Of a stretch of DNA of 36,803 nucleotides, positions 17,701-23,796 are shown piece after piece. Position numbers and translations under genes: made by a program. The notes under the pieces were generated by a model. It was given only the letters and a program-made list of their open reading frames with translations. It did no database searches and had not been told where the DNA came from. Position 1 is the stretch's first letter. Each line of letters opens with the position of its first letter. Where the stretch lies: NCBI GenBank assembly GCA_045648165.1, contig JAZRNL010000013.1, positions 1-36,803 of the forward strand, read 5' to 3'. Source of the stretch: RGIG9115 sp045648165. GTDB lineage: Bacteria; Bacillota; Clostridia; UBA1381.

Positions 17701-20623
17701 CCGTCATATTATCAGAATTTCCGTCAATGGTAAGCATATTGTTTGCATTTGCATCCTCTTTTCCCAGAGTAAGCACTACAGGTTCTTCGGGAGCATTGCC
17801 TTTAGAATCCTCTCCGATCACAAACATATCACCTGCAAAATCTGCGCTTCTTGTGAGTGTGCGCTCTTCATTTGCAAAAATATGAGTATTGTTTGTTATG
17901 TAAATCGTTCTGTCGATTTCAAAATCCGCATCTATGCGAAAGTTTGTATAGCCAAGTTCTATTGCTTTTTTAAGCTGTTCAGCGCTTGTAATACCAACTA
18001 CTACAATACTTTCTTCCTCTTCACCTTCACCCTCTTCGCCATAATCCTTATAGCCGGGAACTGCAAAGTCCATATTATAAACCGTAATCTTATTTGCTAT
18101 TGCGTTTGCCCAATACTCATCATCAATATCACCCTGATGGTCAAGGTCAGTAAAGTTGTTTTTATTGATATTAAGTATGGCGTTTACAGTATTACCCCAT
18201 ACTAACGGTCCGCCTTCTGTTACAGTGTTACCTGACACCGTCATACCATTTACGGTAACTACTGTACCGGTTTTTGTAGCATAAACAACTCCGCCCTTTG
18301 GTGCTGAATTATTCTTTGCTATATTGTTGTACATATTAAGAATACTTCCTGTATCACCAATATATACAGCTCCTCCGTAGTATGTAGAGATGTTTCCATC
18401 AAAGGTACAACTATGAATAAGTGTTGTTTTACCATTTACGTCTATAAACACTGCACCGCCGTAGCCGTTCTTTTCTTCATTACCACATGCATTTCCCTCA
18501 AAATAAGTTGCATAAATTCCTGTTTCTGCATCACCGTTAAGGGATATAGCACCACCTTTTGACACCGCGGTGTTGTTATCTATAACACTGTTATAAATAG
18601 AGAGTACGGAATTTTTGTTAATCAAAAATCCGCCTGTGCTTGCAGCACTGTTACCTGAAGCTGTTATGTTATTCATAGTAAGCTCTGTAGAAGTATGAAT
18701 CGACATAGCTCCGCCGTCTCCGCCGGCTGTGTTTTCTAAAAACTGTGCACCGTTTATATCTACTGTGCTTCCTGTTGAATAGAAAGCACCGCCGTTGGCA
18801 CCTGAAGTGTTGCCGATAAAATTAAGATTGTTAAGTTTTAAATCGGAGCCGCTTGTATAGATGCCGCCGCCTGTTGTGGTACATTCATTGTCTGATACCG
18901 ATATATCTGACATAGTCACCGACTCGGAACTGTTTAACGACACAGCACCGCCGTTGGCACCTGATATATTTCCAGAAAATTCTGCACCGGTTATATTTAG
19001 AGTTGATGTAGTTGCATAAAGTGCACCGCCGTGGCTTTCAGATGTGTTTCCCGAAAAAATTCCATTATTTATTTCTACTTGTGATTTATTGATATAAAAT
19101 GCGCCGCCGTGACTTCCTGCTGTGTTTAACTCCGCTGTTACATCTGTCATCACTGATGAGCTTTCGGAATATAGAGCAAAAGCTCCCGCATTAAAGTCGG
19201 AACTATTAGCTCTGAATGTAACCAGTTCAAACTCCGAAGTACTTCCTGTACTATATACAGCTCCGCCGCCATATCTTGATTTGCTTTCATTTTCAGTTGC
19301 AAGGGCAGTATTTGATACAAACTCCGTGTTATAAAAGTATGCTTCTGTACCTGTAAGGTAAATAGCACCTCCGTTATAATATGCACCGTTATTTTCAAAT
19401 TTGGAATTTGTAACTGTGAGAGGCTTGTCTACCGCTTCCAGCTTTCCAGAAGCCACAATAGCTCCGCCGTGACTGCCCGATGAGGTATTGCCTTCAAATC
19501 GGGTGTTGTTCACATTAAGAGTACCCTGAGCAAAAATAGCTCCGCCGCGTTCGACTGAAGTATTTGTGTCAAACAACACGCTGCTTTCAACCACATCATT
19601 TTCTTCACCTAAAAATAACATACAAGATAAAGTACTTGGCATATACACTGCGCCGCCTCTGTATGAAGCACTGTTACCAATGAATTCTGCGTTGTAAGCA
19701 TGAGTTTCTCCGTAGTTATAAAGAGCTCCGCCTCTTGCTGCGTGGTTATTTTCAAAACTTGCGCCATAAATGTTCAGATTTCCCAAACTATACACAGCAC
19801 CGCCCTGAGTGCTTATCATCTGATCCTCTTCACTGCCTGATTCGTCAGCTACTTTATTATCAGTAAAAGATGCGCCGTAAATATTAACCGTACCTGATAC
19901 AAGTATAATTGCCGCACCGCCTACACGGTTTGTGTAGGGAAGTTTGTATTTTTCATCATATGTTCTCGCATTATCGGTCTTTTCACAATTAATAAAGCTT
20001 GCATTATAAATATCGGCCTGTGCTCCACCGCACACGAAAAGAACCGTACCTGATACAGTTTCGGTCATACCTGAAGAATTACCGTCTATTACAAGTAAGT
20101 TTTGTCCATCAGATTCCGGATTGCCCAAGGTAAAGGTTATAATGTTATCACAAATTATACCGTCTTCACTTTCACCTACTACAAATATATCGCCGCCAAA
20201 GTCTGCGCTTCTTGTAAGAGTAACCGCAGCTTCTGAATACAAGTATGTATCCTGAGCTATATAGAATGTACGGTCAACCGTGAAATTCTCTGTAATCCGG
20301 ATTGCAGAAATTCCATCATTCAAAGCCTGCTCCAGTTCTTCTGATGTTGATACATCAGCAGTGGTTTGAGCACCTTCCTCTTCGTCTGCAGATTGTTCCG
20401 GCTCTTCACCTGTTTCAGGTAAATTATCGATTTCTTCATTCGTATTTTCTTGCTCAATTGATGGTGCTTCCTGTTCGGAAACCGTAAACTGCAGTTCTTG
20501 TTCTGTGGCGATAGCTTCTGCCTCGGTAGCCTGAACAACCACCAGAGGATCTACCATTGTCATTATCATAGACATAACAATGCATCCACAAAACATTTTT
20601 CTGACCATTTTTCTGAATTTCAT
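8714..20623 (-). CDS. Giant secreted protein: beta-helix (Pmp-like) x3, PLD-like, LamG-like x5
   Basis: 3969 residues from an ATG with AAGGAGATG before it. Signal peptide 1-32, acidic linker 33-90. Three right-handed beta-helix modules (about 91-870, 878-1545, 1555-2375) are built from chlamydial Pmp-like GGA[IV]Y and FxxN repeats. Each opens with a DRTxYI segment and the TLxRxxDFxGDxFxIG signature, and closes with an acidic D-rich loop. A phospholipase-D-like domain (about 2425-2890) has two HxK sites, H2615/K2617 with WSSSTN and H2839/K2841 with LSSIN. CxxC pairs (about 2905-2980 and 3731-3774) flank LamG-like jelly rolls: four at 2988-3720 and one to the end. There is no SLH, sortase or wall anchor at the C-terminus. 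It probably binds cells or matrix and may cut a phosphodiester. Codon use looks like its neighbours. Confidence 0.95.
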   Translation of the reverse strand: MKFRKMVRKMFCGCIVMSMIMTMVDPLVVVQATEAEAIATEQELQFTVSEQEAPSIEQENTNEEIDNLPETGEEPEQSADEEEGAQTTADVSTSEELEQALNDGISAIRITENFTVDRTFYIAQDTYLYSEAAVTLTRSADFGGDIFVVGESEDGIICDNIITFTLGNPESDGQNLLVIDGNSSGMTETVSGTVLFVCGGAQADIYNASFINCEKTDNARTYDEKYKLPYTNRVGGAAIILVSGTVNIYGASFTDNKVADESGSEEDQMISTQGGAVYSLGNLNIYGASFENNHAARGGALYNYGETHAYNAEFIGNSASYRGGAVYMPSTLSCMLFLGEENDVVESSVLFDTNTSVERGGAIFAQGTLNVNNTRFEGNTSSGSHGGAIVASGKLEAVDKPLTVTNSKFENNGAYYNGGAIYLTGTEAYFYNTEFVSNTALATENESKSRYGGGAVYSTGSTSEFELVTFRANSSDFNAGAFALYSESSSVMTDVTAELNTAGSHGGAFYINKSQVEINNGIFSGNTSESHGGALYATTSTLNITGAEFSGNISGANGGAVSLNSSESVTMSDISVSDNECTTTGGGIYTSGSDLKLNNLNFIGNTSGANGGAFYSTGSTVDINGAQFLENTAGGDGGAMSIHTSTELTMNNITASGNSAASTGGFLINKNSVLSIYNSVIDNNTAVSKGGAISLNGDAETGIYATYFEGNACGNEEKNGYGGAVFIDVNGKTTLIHSCTFDGNISTYYGGAVYIGDTGSILNMYNNIAKNNSAPKGGVVYATKTGTVVTVNGMTVSGNTVTEGGPLVWGNTVNAILNINKNNFTDLDHQGDIDDEYWANAIANKITVYNMDFAVPGYKDYGEEGEGEEEESIVVVGITSAEQLKKAIELGYTNFRIDADFEIDRTIYITNNTHIFANEERTLTRSADFAGDMFVIGEDSKGNAPEEPVVLTLGKEDANANNMLTIDGNSDNMTVDVSGTVLFVCEAGQADLYSDITIKNCKKTANSRTLDEKYGLSYTNRIGGAAMIVAKGTANIYGSVFENNTTNDEIDDTEEGMISTQGGAIYSFGPLNVYDGKFINNHAAKGGAIYNYRETHIYNGEFKGNNVSDRGGAIYMANSVHCKVVLGEPLSGEASKVVFDGNTAGYRGGAVYAQGVFNANNTEFKNNTATNTGGALTAYGHKDITDEKTVVVTNSVFENNESAGGGAVVLYSPATSLFNNVTFTSNISSTTGGAFVANSADVKMYNSAFTGNKATSNGGAFMASAANAYMSGITFSGNKAGGNGGGLYSTASTIEIDVAEFDGNSAQGNGGAISMHRSTESQIASNLILNKITGTGNTAVNLGGFLYSNHSLLNMYNSNITGNHSNNHGGAMCMQGVAETNIYATKFVNNSAGTAGAEINGGAMYVYTNATNTLMHSCTFDGNSAPNFGGGLYVSNGSLLKMYNTTAKNNTAAKGGFMYETTKGTQVTMSGTTVSGNTASVGGPIIWGNTPNATLTINKENFTDLDYEGDLDSDYWNGAIVNLLTVNETSEGVPRYQDYNNELYDEFTEVIDVSSASELETAINSGVKNIRVVESFEIDRTFYITKETVIFTTASKTLKRADDFAGDMFIIGMDALGNSSIAAGVTAKLTLGNEHSESSDLLIIDGNSENMAVDVTGTVLFLEEGGQIDLYKNVSIVNNRKVGNVRILNERYLINNANRVGGAAIIVSDGTVNVYGAKFKNNICNSENTAEGAAESERDSYLGGAVYNKGTFNIHSGVFEGNESARGGFIYNNRALRIHSGQFIGNHATTYGGAIYLAGSQFSQLYAGNSETSGKSDTILFKDNTSESNAGALYCASMAVAVLYGDITFDGNKTLAGSGAAICSYGMTSADNIVFKNNYAYSMGGAMYVANSNEDMVTRIVTVKNSVFDNNIARRGGAISVYASNEELSEGGIVEIINCDFTKNKAVNTQDTPVTTNVFGGAVYITRKGSLTITDSDFEENEALFEGGAIYSAGESTTNVSNSTFTKNKTADENDAKGGAVSVHSADINFDGVSFTENSTCKNGGALYVSYTTASPLNSHVSVKNSSFVQNTAGNCGGGIYGTKHKVEAEEDEIVSIYNTTFDKNNAVFGGGVYLTSSADAYMKNVIFTNNTATSETENTYGGAMCLAVSAEAEIDGAEFTGNSSSYSAGAVSINTSARAAMNNITASSNSAPVSAGFLYVNNAKVDMYNSEITGNAAGVNGGAIAMYNAAVSNINNTLFDGNIAGGNGGAIYDYTSETEAILHTCTFNNNKSSNFGGAIYVSNGAIMDVYNIVAKDNEAYRGGVMYETTTDTTVTVNGMKVSGNVASDAGPIIYGNTIKSILNIHKMNYIDEDRNDTADDYYWDYAIENNLTVNDISGTDEEIPPCDAYVPRADDEEEEKEKPVVPVTDVLSLGQNSSDATINAAYGKLPRLDNSSNFMSRGVTEFDNINGETVTVDSFISHADETADNVSVGAGLLLYQAILYKQAHPDENVNISVASFRFSSLAAVNINRNSRYFGYMRNLPGQDYDKYGFVRISYLLITAAKMGINVTAVGQLDGYPHPASEPTFDEYMESFMDYPCDPAYVADGKVKDYLNFERCDWTSYDNKAATDMMHTKMVAVSHYLDMNGEAHKNAVWSSSTNLDGIGANATNGNNKMQTATIVSDHEQIYRSTYNYIEIVADYCGQEDVYIFRTLVADMSKNQIDLIEAGRGNEIAPDKQIVYLGTENDDVFELYFAPFGGDVVSWTESYNPYCKYIRKFSNSDDYVTLIWNSANYDKSTPIVLQLEEMIHRTFTEKKNPQNAIYTNLEAFDTSVYKNFVVGQDIRYMSLNKLELGKLHSKDLQLSYSENGKREYVSILSSINMHGGAMSYQSNYVLVIKEDSGEEGSVYFTIADQTSTGMVEHTYGEEKTFIPDTDEDGYYYKECIHCDKRLILDGIHRPGDWIVAKEATVLQNGISYKKCTGCDQLLEVKEVVGVETNTDALKAKYFTHDVLTPVEIIAVPLTFEAIVSVPEDINDRAGIIVGNYKQDADNIISFEIYSQGRPRLYYKVGGKAESCVFDTDIRSNSQEHIAIVINDLEATLYVNGEAKETKTLTLSLPETVSDLKLGGDNRQRNTQYFKGAIYSVALFADARTAEEVKLDSVLLEESEDLLLNINDFGTDSSEEAAQSYTSVVPGGETFTESKYHTIQTLEATPHTIEATVHVPLDMTERAGVVVGNYIGGTADQLVVEIYDSGRPRMVFRNGGRSVDCVFSADVRSDGFSHIAITVDDTTAKLYVEGEYVETKTLTAPLPVTVSGYKIGGDNRAGNVQYFKGEIQSVALFSDVREADEIKKDAVLVTKDSDGLLYSGYFSNELSEFKAISGRTFTETDVKGISPITTTPKTFEAVLNIPEDTDGRGGVILGNYEVNSKDLVNFEVYDEGKVRLYWRNKYNIYSHIFNTDVRSENPLHIALTVDGLNATLYVDGEVAETATLPALLPEISKDYKVGGDNRSGNAQYFKGTIYGVALYSRVKTADDIKNNFMAADESQIYKEYFTASGKETSANNLKGKKFYPVINSSIPLKLDAVPLTFEATINVPKDIDDRGGVIVGNYAINRTSSISFEIYTGGRVRLYHKKGTKVESCVFDTDIRSDKMEHIAITVNEKEVTLYVNGVPAETKTMINLMPEAKDALKIGGDNRTGNVQYFKGIIGSVTLFSDVRSADEIRRDAIGVSDSEDNLLCNMNFAEGVCPGSIFGGGHMVSDWIIVREPDDAACGLKHKKCMACGIVLATKEYINDDAQSGYLDYTNIGPGLKLTSNDDAYSIDKVFDTTPLTYEATIRIPKTFKNRVGVLVGNYDNSISDQVNFEIYNNGKPRLYIKTNRVASTYLFNTDVRSDSITHIAITVDNTSAILYLNGEKKETVTLNTAIGNSTSNFVIGSDNRLVNPVWFNGEIYSVNLFSDVRTDEEIKLDSIMVTADTEGLVFSKTFYE

Positions 20624-20693
20624 CTTTGCATCTCCTTACTTTATTTTAATTGATTAGCAGTCTCATAATTGCCGAATTACACACTAACCCCAT

Positions 20694-20721
20694 AATATAT
20701 TACTTTATCATAAAATTTCAA
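20694..20721 (-). promoter_or_regulatory. Probable promoter of the giant beta-helix gene
   Basis: Minus strand TTGAAA (20716-20721), 16 bases, TATATT (20694-20699); an overlapping TATTAT gives an 18-base spacer. A leader of about 65 bases follows. Confidence 0.55.
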
Positions 20722-20749
20722 TAAAATCAAGATAAATTCTCTACTAATG

Positions 20750-20778
20750 TTGATTTTTTGTTGAAGATATAGTATACT
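20750..20778 (+). promoter_or_regulatory. Promoter of mnmM
   Basis: TTGATT (20750-20755), 17 bases, TATACT (20773-20778). The transcript would start about ten bases before the ATG at 20798, so the leader is very short and holds just the RBS AGGAGATG. Confidence 0.7.
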
Positions 20779-20797
20779 GATTACAGGAGATGATAAG

Positions 20798-21346
20798 ATG
20801 ATACAACCACAGGATATAACCGATTATTATATAAATACCATACCAACAGGCGGGACTGTGATTGATGCTACTGCCGGAAACGGTTTTGATACCATTAAGC
20901 TTTGCAAAAAAGTAGGGGCAGGAGGAAGTGTTTATGCATTTGATATTCAAGATTCTGCCATTAACGAAACAAAAAAGAAGCTGACTACAGAGGGATTTTT
21001 AAATGCAGAGCTTATCTGCGATTCACACTCCGTACTTGACCGATATGTAAAAGAGCCTGTAGATTGCGTGGTTTTTAATCTGGGATACCTCCCCGGCGGA
21101 GACCATAGTTTGCAAACAAAGGCAGATACAACAATTGAGGCAATAAAAAAATCACTGAATCTTCTTAAAAACACCGGTTTTATTTCTGTAACCGTTTATT
21201 ACGGCAAAAATTCAGGGACGGAAGAAAAAGAAAGGGTTATGGAATTTTTAAAAAACCTTGACCACAAAAAATATACAGTTCTAACTCACGATTTCCATAA
21301 CAGACCAAACAATCCGCCGATTACCGTGATAATCACAAAAAACTAA
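20798..21346 (+). CDS. mnmM: SAM-dependent methyltransferase of the YtqB/MnmM family
   Basis: 182 residues, the family length. A class I SAM-binding motif, VIDATAGNGFDT, lies at 21-32 and the acidic end of strand 2 at D49. The YtqB-family signature NLGYLPGGD is at 94-102, and the C-terminal PPITVIITKN follows. In Bacillus the YtqB protein (renamed MnmM) methylates the aminomethyluridine at wobble position 34 of certain tRNAs; older databases call the family a putative rRNA methylase. The ATG has AGGAGATG seven bases upstream. It is alone, divergent from the giant gene and convergent with the lipid kinase. Confidence 0.9.
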   Translation: MIQPQDITDYYINTIPTGGTVIDATAGNGFDTIKLCKKVGAGGSVYAFDIQDSAINETKKKLTTEGFLNAELICDSHSVLDRYVKEPVDCVVFNLGYLPGGDHSLQTKADTTIEAIKKSLNLLKNTGFISVTVYYGKNSGTEEKERVMEFLKNLDHKKYTVLTHDFHNRPNNPPITVIITKN

Positions 21347-21366
21347 AAGCACCCGAGGGTGCTTTT
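21345..21366. terminator. Bidirectional terminator between mnmM and the lipid kinase gene
   Basis: AAAAGCACC (21345-21353), loop CGAG, GGTGCTTTT (21358-21366). Two convergent genes end on either side of it. Confidence 0.85.
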
Positions 21367-21379
21367 AATTATATATCAA

Positions 21380-22318
21380 TCACTTTAGCAATACTGCCTT
21401 ATCTGAAACAACTGGCAACACAAAAGTGAATGCATTATGTACTATTTCAAAGGTCGTTTTGTCTGCATCAGTAATTTCGCCATCGACGCAAAGGCGCATT
21501 TTCCCGCCTTTTGGTGTCACCTTTATGCTTTTGCATTTTTCCGATGAGATAAATCTCTCTATGCCTTTTTTCTCCAATACCGTACCCTTCATATAGTAGG
21601 GCAAGAGAGAAAGAAACCTGAGCCTTGACACATTTTTAATTATGTTGATATTTATAAGCCCGTCGGTTATATCAGCTAAAGGATTACTCTTTATACCTCC
21701 GCCGCAGTATGAGCCGTTTGCTATAGATGTAAGGAGTAGCTTGCCATCGTAGCGCACCTTGCCGTCAAGCTCGATTTTAAGCGATGCACCTTTTTTTCTC
21801 ACAAGAGTGAACAAAATGGAAATAAAATATGCAAAGGAGCCTGAAATAAAAGGCTTTTTTTTCATATCCGATGTCATGTCTGCAACATTGCAGTCAAATC
21901 CGATATTAAACATATTAAGACAGTATCCTGCGCCCTGTGAGTTTGTGTATTTAATAGCATCACAGCTTACACCCGTTCCATTTACAATTGACGGTATGTC
22001 AAAAAAATCGTATTCCCCGCCAAAGTTGCGGCAAAAATCATTACCTGTACCTATGGGGATTACTCCAATCTCTGCACTGTCAAAGCCTAAAACTCCGTTT
22101 AGAACCTCGTTAAGAGTTCCGTCGCCGCCGCAGGCAATAAATCTGCCGCCACCATTCTCTCTGCAAAAAGCTTTTACATACTCCGTAGCATCCCCCGGCT
22201 CTTGGGTAAGATATACAACGGTATCTGATTGTGATGTACAATTGTAAATAGACTCTGTAAGTGCAGTTATGTCGTTCTTCTTACCCGCACTGGGATTTAT
22301 AATAAAAACAGTTTTCAT
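21380..22318 (-). CDS. Diacylglycerol/lipid kinase family protein (YegS/BmrU/DagK-like)
   Basis: 312 residues. The catalytic domain shows NPSAGKK at 8-14, the nucleotide-binding GGDGTLNEVLNG at 64-75 and IPIGTGNDFCRNFGG at 88-101. A C-terminal beta-sandwich domain ends with LCVDGEITD. The family phosphorylates diacylglycerol or related lipids with ATP, recycling lipid for phospholipid synthesis. ATG 22318 is chosen because AAGGAG lies five bases upstream; an in-frame TTG at 22333 is rejected. The gene starts only 28 bases from a MITE-like repeat, so its promoter is either inside that element or beyond it. Confidence 0.93.
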   Translation of the reverse strand: MKTVFIINPSAGKKNDITALTESIYNCTSQSDTVVYLTQEPGDATEYVKAFCRENGGGRFIACGGDGTLNEVLNGVLGFDSAEIGVIPIGTGNDFCRNFGGEYDFFDIPSIVNGTGVSCDAIKYTNSQGAGYCLNMFNIGFDCNVADMTSDMKKKPFISGSFAYFISILFTLVRKKGASLKIELDGKVRYDGKLLLTSIANGSYCGGGIKSNPLADITDGLININIIKNVSRLRFLSLLPYYMKGTVLEKKGIERFISSEKCKSIKVTPKGGKMRLCVDGEITDADKTTFEIVHNAFTFVLPVVSDKAVLLK

Positions 22319-22345
22319 TAGTACTCCTTGCAATTTAAAAATATA

Positions 22346-22711
22346 AGGGGATGTTTAAAAATGCACAGACCGTTCAATGGCTTTAAATCAGCATTTATAA
22401 TCATTCATAAATGTGAAACCTTATAAATTATTGTAGAAATCCGCAACTTTGCGGATTTCTATTTATTTTATGCCATTGAAAGCAGTAGTGTTACCCAAAT
22501 TAAAAATTTGGAACACTGTTGCATGGGTGTCGTTTACCAAATCGTAGATTTGGACTTCACCGCATACGAACGTAACTCACCACTCGGCGTACCAACGTAC
22601 ACCTTCGGGCAGGGTATTATGCGGATTGAACCGCATAATACTTCGCTCCGTCCGTTCTGCACTATTTTTAAACATCCCCTGGACTGTGAGCTGACTTTTT
22701 AAACAGCCCCT
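22346..22711. mobile_element. Palindrome-rich MITE-like element with terminal inverted repeats
   Basis: AGGGGATGTTTAAAAAT at 22346-22362 recurs inverted at 22664-22680 (ATTTTTAAACATCCCCT), giving a 335-bp unit. A second related end (TTTTTAAACAGCCCCTTA, 22695-22711) follows after about 15 bases and matches the left end to its outer TAAGGGG. Inside are perfect or near-perfect hairpins: 22373-22381/22472-22480 (9 bp), 22434-22446/22449-22461 (13 bp), 22487-22517, CCAAATC/GATTTGG at about 22538-22552, and 22615-22624/22631-22640 (10 bp). No transposase or plausible gene is present. I call it a non-autonomous element by structure; no copies elsewhere can be seen in this window. Confidence 0.6.
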
Positions 22712-22719
22712 TATGAATG

Positions 22720-22936
22720 TTACAGTGTTCTCCTGGGTATAGTCCTGTTAATTTCTTCTATTTCTTCCTTACACTTTACACCGCTAACTGAGTCAGGTTT
22801 GTTGCCGCTGCACCTGCCGCAAACGCAAGAAGTCTTTCGTTATCAAAGCCCTGAGTAAGACCGTAGAGGCATGCCGCACAATAACATCAACCAGAGCAAC
22901 TCCGGCGATAGTAACACCTTTGGTCTGTTTTTCCAT
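22720..22936 (-). pseudogene. Remnant of a PfkB/ribokinase-family sugar kinase
   Basis: The minus strand begins with GTGAGG and an ATG at 22936 reading MEKQTKGVTIAGVALVDVIV, a PfkB N-terminus. It then jumps directly, in another frame, to a PfkB C-terminus (ACLYGLTQGFDNERLLAFAA, then GAAATNLTQ). A second frame change gives SVSGVKCKEEIEEINRTIP before the TAA at 22720. About 70 codons remain of a normal 300 or so, so a large internal deletion plus a frameshift has destroyed it. The MITE-like element ends nine bases beyond its stop. Confidence 0.8.
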
Positions 22937-23080
22937 CAGATATAACCTCACTTTTATATTAATAGCTTCATTATATACGATTATAGAAGAAATGTAAATA
23001 CCTAAAATTTCTTTTTAATTATTTTTTTGCTGTTCTTTTGCGGCAGGGTGTAGAAATCCAACCCTTGCAATGTTGCCGAC

Positions 23081-23111
23081 AAAAAAACAGGGCAAAATAT
23101 ATCTTGCCCTG
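23081..23111 (-). terminator. Terminator of the YhcH-family gene
   Basis: CAGGGCAA (23088-23095) pairs with TTGCCCTG (23104-23111); seven A (23081-23087) give a T-run on the minus strand. The 22937-23080 stretch between this and the sugar-kinase remnant holds nothing else I can recognise. Confidence 0.85.
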
Positions 23112-23118
23112 CTTTAAA

Positions 23119-23571
23119 TCAGATTTTCACTTTAAATACAAGCTTCTTGCATATAGTCTGCTCGTCACCGCAAATCATTGCAGGCTTATGAGCATCGTGG
23201 GGGAACAAAATCATAAATTCACCGCCCGCGAATACAAACTCGATTTTATCTTTTCCGTCTTTGAAAAATTCGAAATCTTTTTCTTCGTTGTAAGGAGTTT
23301 CAGTTTCGAGACCGTCGCCCCAGTCGCAATATACCTTTTCCTCACCTGAAATAAGTACCTGAACATCAATATACTTTTTATGCGTTTCAAGGAAGCCTTC
23401 GAGCCTTGTCTGAGAATCCTGAACCATAACATAAAGGTCACGTCCCTCTATCTCATATGTACCTGCAGGTACAGGGTTCTTTTTGTACTCCTCAACGTAT
23501 TCAAAGCACTTTGCAAAAAGCGGATGAATACCCATATAAAGGTCTTTGTTTTCATACTTGTCTAAAATCAT
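23119..23571 (-). CDS. YhcH/YjgK/YiaL (DUF386) family cupin-like sugar protein
   Basis: 150 residues, the family length. It has a beta-sandwich resembling a cupin, with likely metal ligands in E60-x3-H64 (GFLETHKKYIDVQ), H125 and H128 (FPHDAHKP). Members include NanQ (YhcH), which speeds anomer exchange of N-acetylneuraminate, and proteins of sugar-acid operons. ATG 23571 follows AAGAGG; the longer in-frame reading to 23601 starts inside the promoter leader and is rejected. A strong promoter and terminator make it monocistronic. The nearby sugar-kinase remnant suggests a lost sugar catabolism locus, but no transporter or lyase is present here. Confidence 0.92.
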   Translation of the reverse strand: MILDKYENKDLYMGIHPLFAKCFEYVEEYKKNPVPAGTYEIEGRDLYVMVQDSQTRLEGFLETHKKYIDVQVLISGEEKVYCDWGDGLETETPYNEEKDFEFFKDGKDKIEFVFAGGEFMILFPHDAHKPAMICGDEQTICKKLVFKVKI

Positions 23572-23620
23572 TTTGATAACCTCTTTTTCGTAATAATGCA
23601 AGCAACCGCCTGATATGTAT

Positions 23621-23649
23621 ATGATACCATATCAAGCAGAATGTGTCAA
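23621..23649 (-). promoter_or_regulatory. Sigma-A promoter of the YhcH-family gene
   Basis: Minus strand TTGACA (23644-23649), 17 bases, TATCAT (23621-23626). It is close to consensus. Confidence 0.8.
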
Positions 23650-23677
23650 GTTATTTTTGATTCTCAAAAGTGATATT

Positions 23678-23758
23678 AAAGCCTTTGGCTTTAGTGTTAT
23701 TCTGCACTGTGTGCAGAGTTTGACTGCGAAGCTATACCACTTCGCCTCAAGGCGAAAT
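23678..23758. repeat. Cluster of short palindromes, possibly a second small repeat element
   Basis: Four hairpins in a row in an otherwise gene-free gap: AAAGCC/GGCTTT (23679-23693), CTGCAC/GTGCAG-type (about 23702-23718), GCGAAG/CTTCGC (around 23727-23746) and CGCC/GGCG (around 23745-23756). The last two share bases and cannot both form. The style is like the element at 22.4 kb, but the sequences differ. There are no coding features. Confidence 0.45.
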
Positions 23759-23763
23759 AAAAC

Positions 23764-23790
23764 TGCCGAGTGTTTATAGAACACTCGGCA
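23764..23790 (-). terminator. Terminator of the SLH protein gene
   Basis: An 11-bp perfect stem (23764-23774 with 23780-23790; core GCCGAGTGTT) with a five-base loop. On the minus strand it is followed by TTTTATTT. Confidence 0.85.
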
Positions 23791-23796
23791 ATATTA

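Noticed and set aside
13600..20300. Regular spaced repeats resembling a CRISPR or tandem array
   Set aside because: They are in-frame coding repeats (GGAIY/FxxN beta-helix turns) within one continuous reading frame, with degenerate sequence and no constant spacer length.
20408..20422. LPETG sortase-like motif in the beta-helix giant (residues 68-72)
   Set aside because: It lies near the N-terminus in an acidic linker; sortase signals are C-terminal with a hydrophobic segment and basic tail after them, which are absent.
22508..22702. A 64-residue plus-strand reading frame inside the MITE-like element
   Set aside because: It runs through hairpins and the terminal repeat, lacks an RBS and looks like chance translation of palindromic sequence.
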